Shown one piece after another: positions 34,262 to 35,307 of a DNA stretch of 35,307 nucleotides. The stretch is taken from positions 1 through 35,307 of the forward strand of contig JAISOU010000080.1 of assembly GCA_031275395.1 (NCBI GenBank). Direction: 5' to 3'. This DNA is from Helicobacteraceae bacterium (GTDB taxonomy: Bacteria > Campylobacterota > Campylobacteria > Campylobacterales > SZUA-545). The position numbers and the translations under genes are program-made. Each line of letters begins with the position of its first letter. Positions within the stretch are counted from its first letter, which is position 1. The notes under the pieces were generated by a model. That model did no database searches. It was not told where the DNA came from and saw nothing but the letters and a program-made list of their open reading frames with translations.

Positions 34262-35095
34262 ATGAAAAAGAATAAATTAGTCGCCCCCGTTTTGAAGTGG
34301 GCGGGCGGAAAAAGACAACTATTAGGCGCGGTACGCCCGCTACTTCCCAAAGAGATAACGACATACTGCGAACCTTTCGGCGGCGGCGCGCTACTTTTTC
34401 AACTACAGCCCGCAACCGCTTTTATAAACGATATAAACGCCGAATTGATAAACGTTTATCAAGCGATTAAAGACGATGTTGAAGGGCTTATTAACGCGTT
34501 GCGGAAGTTTAAGAACGAAGAGGATATGTTCTATTCCGTAAGGGATTGGGACAGAAACAAAAAGCAATACGCTTCGTTATCCTATATTGAAAAAGCGGCT
34601 CGTATATTGTATTTGAATAAAACCTGCTATAACGGTCTATTCCGCGTCAATAGCGCGGGGGAGTTTAATACCCCCTTTGGAAATTATCGCAATCCAAATA
34701 TCGTAAACGCTCCGACGCTTCGGGCGGTTAGCGCGTACTTTAATTCCGCTGACGTTAGATTAACCTCTGTCGATTACGCGAAAGTCCTTAAATCTTTGCC
34801 AAAAAATACGTTTGTCTATCTTGACCCGCCGTATGGTCCCGTTTCGGATACCTCTAGTTTTACGGGTTATTCAAAAGGCGGTTTTACTCGCGACGATCAA
34901 ATCAGGCTTCGCAAATGTTGCGACGAATTGGATTCAAAGGGTCTGAAGTTTATGCTGTCTAATTCCGCGACGGATTTTATCAAGGAGCAGTACGCCGCTT
35001 ATCATATCGCTATAGCGCGGGCAAAAAGGGCGATCAACTCTAATTGCGCCAAACGCGGGGAAATTGACGAGGTAACGGTTAGAAATTATCAGTAA
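34262..35095 (+). CDS. dam: Orphan DNA adenine methyltransferase, Dam/DpnM type
   Basis: 277 residues from ATG 34262 (a TTG at 34259 is in frame just before). A D12-class N6-adenine methyltransferase of the GATC-specific Dam/DpnM family: SAM motif LKWAGGKRQLL and EPFGGGALLF, DINAELINVYQAI, TCYNGLFRVNSAGEFNTPFG, catalytic DPPY (188-191), and the C-terminus AKRAINSNCAKRGEI. GATC specificity is inferred from the family. No restriction endonuclease is adjacent, so it looks like an orphan regulator or mismatch-repair type enzyme, or a remnant of an R-M pair. The core genes of this window are full of GATC within GCGATCGC. Confidence 0.92.
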   Translation: MKKNKLVAPVLKWAGGKRQLLGAVRPLLPKEITTYCEPFGGGALLFQLQPATAFINDINAELINVYQAIKDDVEGLINALRKFKNEEDMFYSVRDWDRNKKQYASLSYIEKAARILYLNKTCYNGLFRVNSAGEFNTPFGNYRNPNIVNAPTLRAVSAYFNSADVRLTSVDYAKVLKSLPKNTFVYLDPPYGPVSDTSSFTGYSKGGFTRDDQIRLRKCCDELDSKGLKFMLSNSATDFIKEQYAAYHIAIARAKRAINSNCAKRGEIDEVTVRNYQ

Positions 35096-35180
35096 CTCGC
35101 GTTTTGCAGGGCTTAACTTAATGAGGATTGATATAAATCCGCATTTAGCCTGAACTTGAAATTAGACAAGGAGCTAGGTT

Positions 35181-35307
35181 ATGCCAACACTATAATCAGC
35201 CAAATGTAAGCGAAATATTAGATCGCGCAAAGGCGGCATTGGGTAATGAAAACTATCAAGAAGCCATAAGGCTATACGGTGAAGCGCTTAAACTCGATCC
35301 AAACGAT
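35181..35307 (+). CDS. Start of a TPR protein, running off the right edge
   Basis: AAGGAG precedes an ATG at 35181, but that frame stops after four codons (TAA 35193-35195). One base on, a frame reads NQPNVSEILDRAKAALG and then a clear TPR unit (YQEAIRLYGEALKLDPND) to the window end. The start signals and the TPR frame thus differ by one base: either a frameshift lies near 35192 or the real start is elsewhere. Confidence 0.5.

Noticed and set aside
1-35307. CRISPR arrays, insertion sequences, integrase or prophage
   Set aside because: No regularly spaced repeats, transposase or integrase motifs, or phage structural genes were seen on either strand; the islands carry no visible mobility genes.

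Overview
ORGANISM. The window looks like a chromosomal piece of a Campylobacterota (epsilonproteobacterial) genome, perhaps from a metagenome. Pointers are the thrS-infC-rpmI-rplT block with TTG starts, a free-standing gatC, a chemotaxis adaptation cluster without cheA/cheW, hydrogenase maturation (hypF), and two long homopolymer tracts (G15, C10) of the kind that phase-vary in Campylobacter and Helicobacter. Core genes are rich in the palindrome GCGATCGC, and an orphan Dam-type GATC methylase sits at the right end. The phylum is inferred from gene content and style, not from a database match.

LAYOUT. 1-1030: left edge with decayed or unrecognised coding pieces. 1032-8813 (minus): a type I restriction-modification operon, hsdM-hsdS-RT-hsdR, with a 507-residue reverse transcriptase gene tightly embedded between hsdS and hsdR; hsdM carries a frameshift and hsdR a premature in-frame TAA. 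8950-11977 (minus): thrS-infC-rpmI-rplT, then tRNA-Val and a patatin-like lipase. 13262-14652 (plus): a promoter, a short leader ORF carrying G15, and an FkbM-type methyltransferase whose ATG lies 1 nt after the leader stop. 14696-16607 (minus): metY and rdgB. 16686-19347 (plus): an MFS transporter, gatC and pilT, closed by a strong terminator.

19348-24239 is the most interesting accessory segment: an AT-richer plus-strand operon behind a TATAAT box, encoding a RecD-like SF1 helicase, a TPR protein with a cold-shock-like C-terminal domain, an uncharacterised small ORF of 50-57 residues, and a Drt2-like reverse transcriptase. The genes abut or overlap (TAGTG, a nested start, ATGA). The stretch just before the RT can also fold into a closed, multi-hairpin RNA, as expected if the RT uses a cognate ncRNA template. 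The RT is frameshifted near its 3' third. I regard this as a candidate antiphage system; the helicase, TPR and small-ORF association with this RT is the part I do not recognise as described.

24252-35307: a decayed cyclophilin-like gene, ispG, a cheR-histidine kinase-cheD-cheB cluster in which the kinase lacks the phospho-acceptor His and the CheB receiver lacks its acidic pair, tRNA-Met, hypF, a flotillin/NfeD membrane module (minus; flotillin frameshifted, nfeD interrupted by an in-frame TAG), dam, and the start of another TPR gene.

CAUTION. At least six loci (hsdM, hsdR, RT, flotillin, nfeD, cyclophilin-like) carry single-site lesions, and the right-edge TPR gene may carry a seventh. They could be real decay, phase states or assembly/sequencing errors, which this sequence alone cannot separate.
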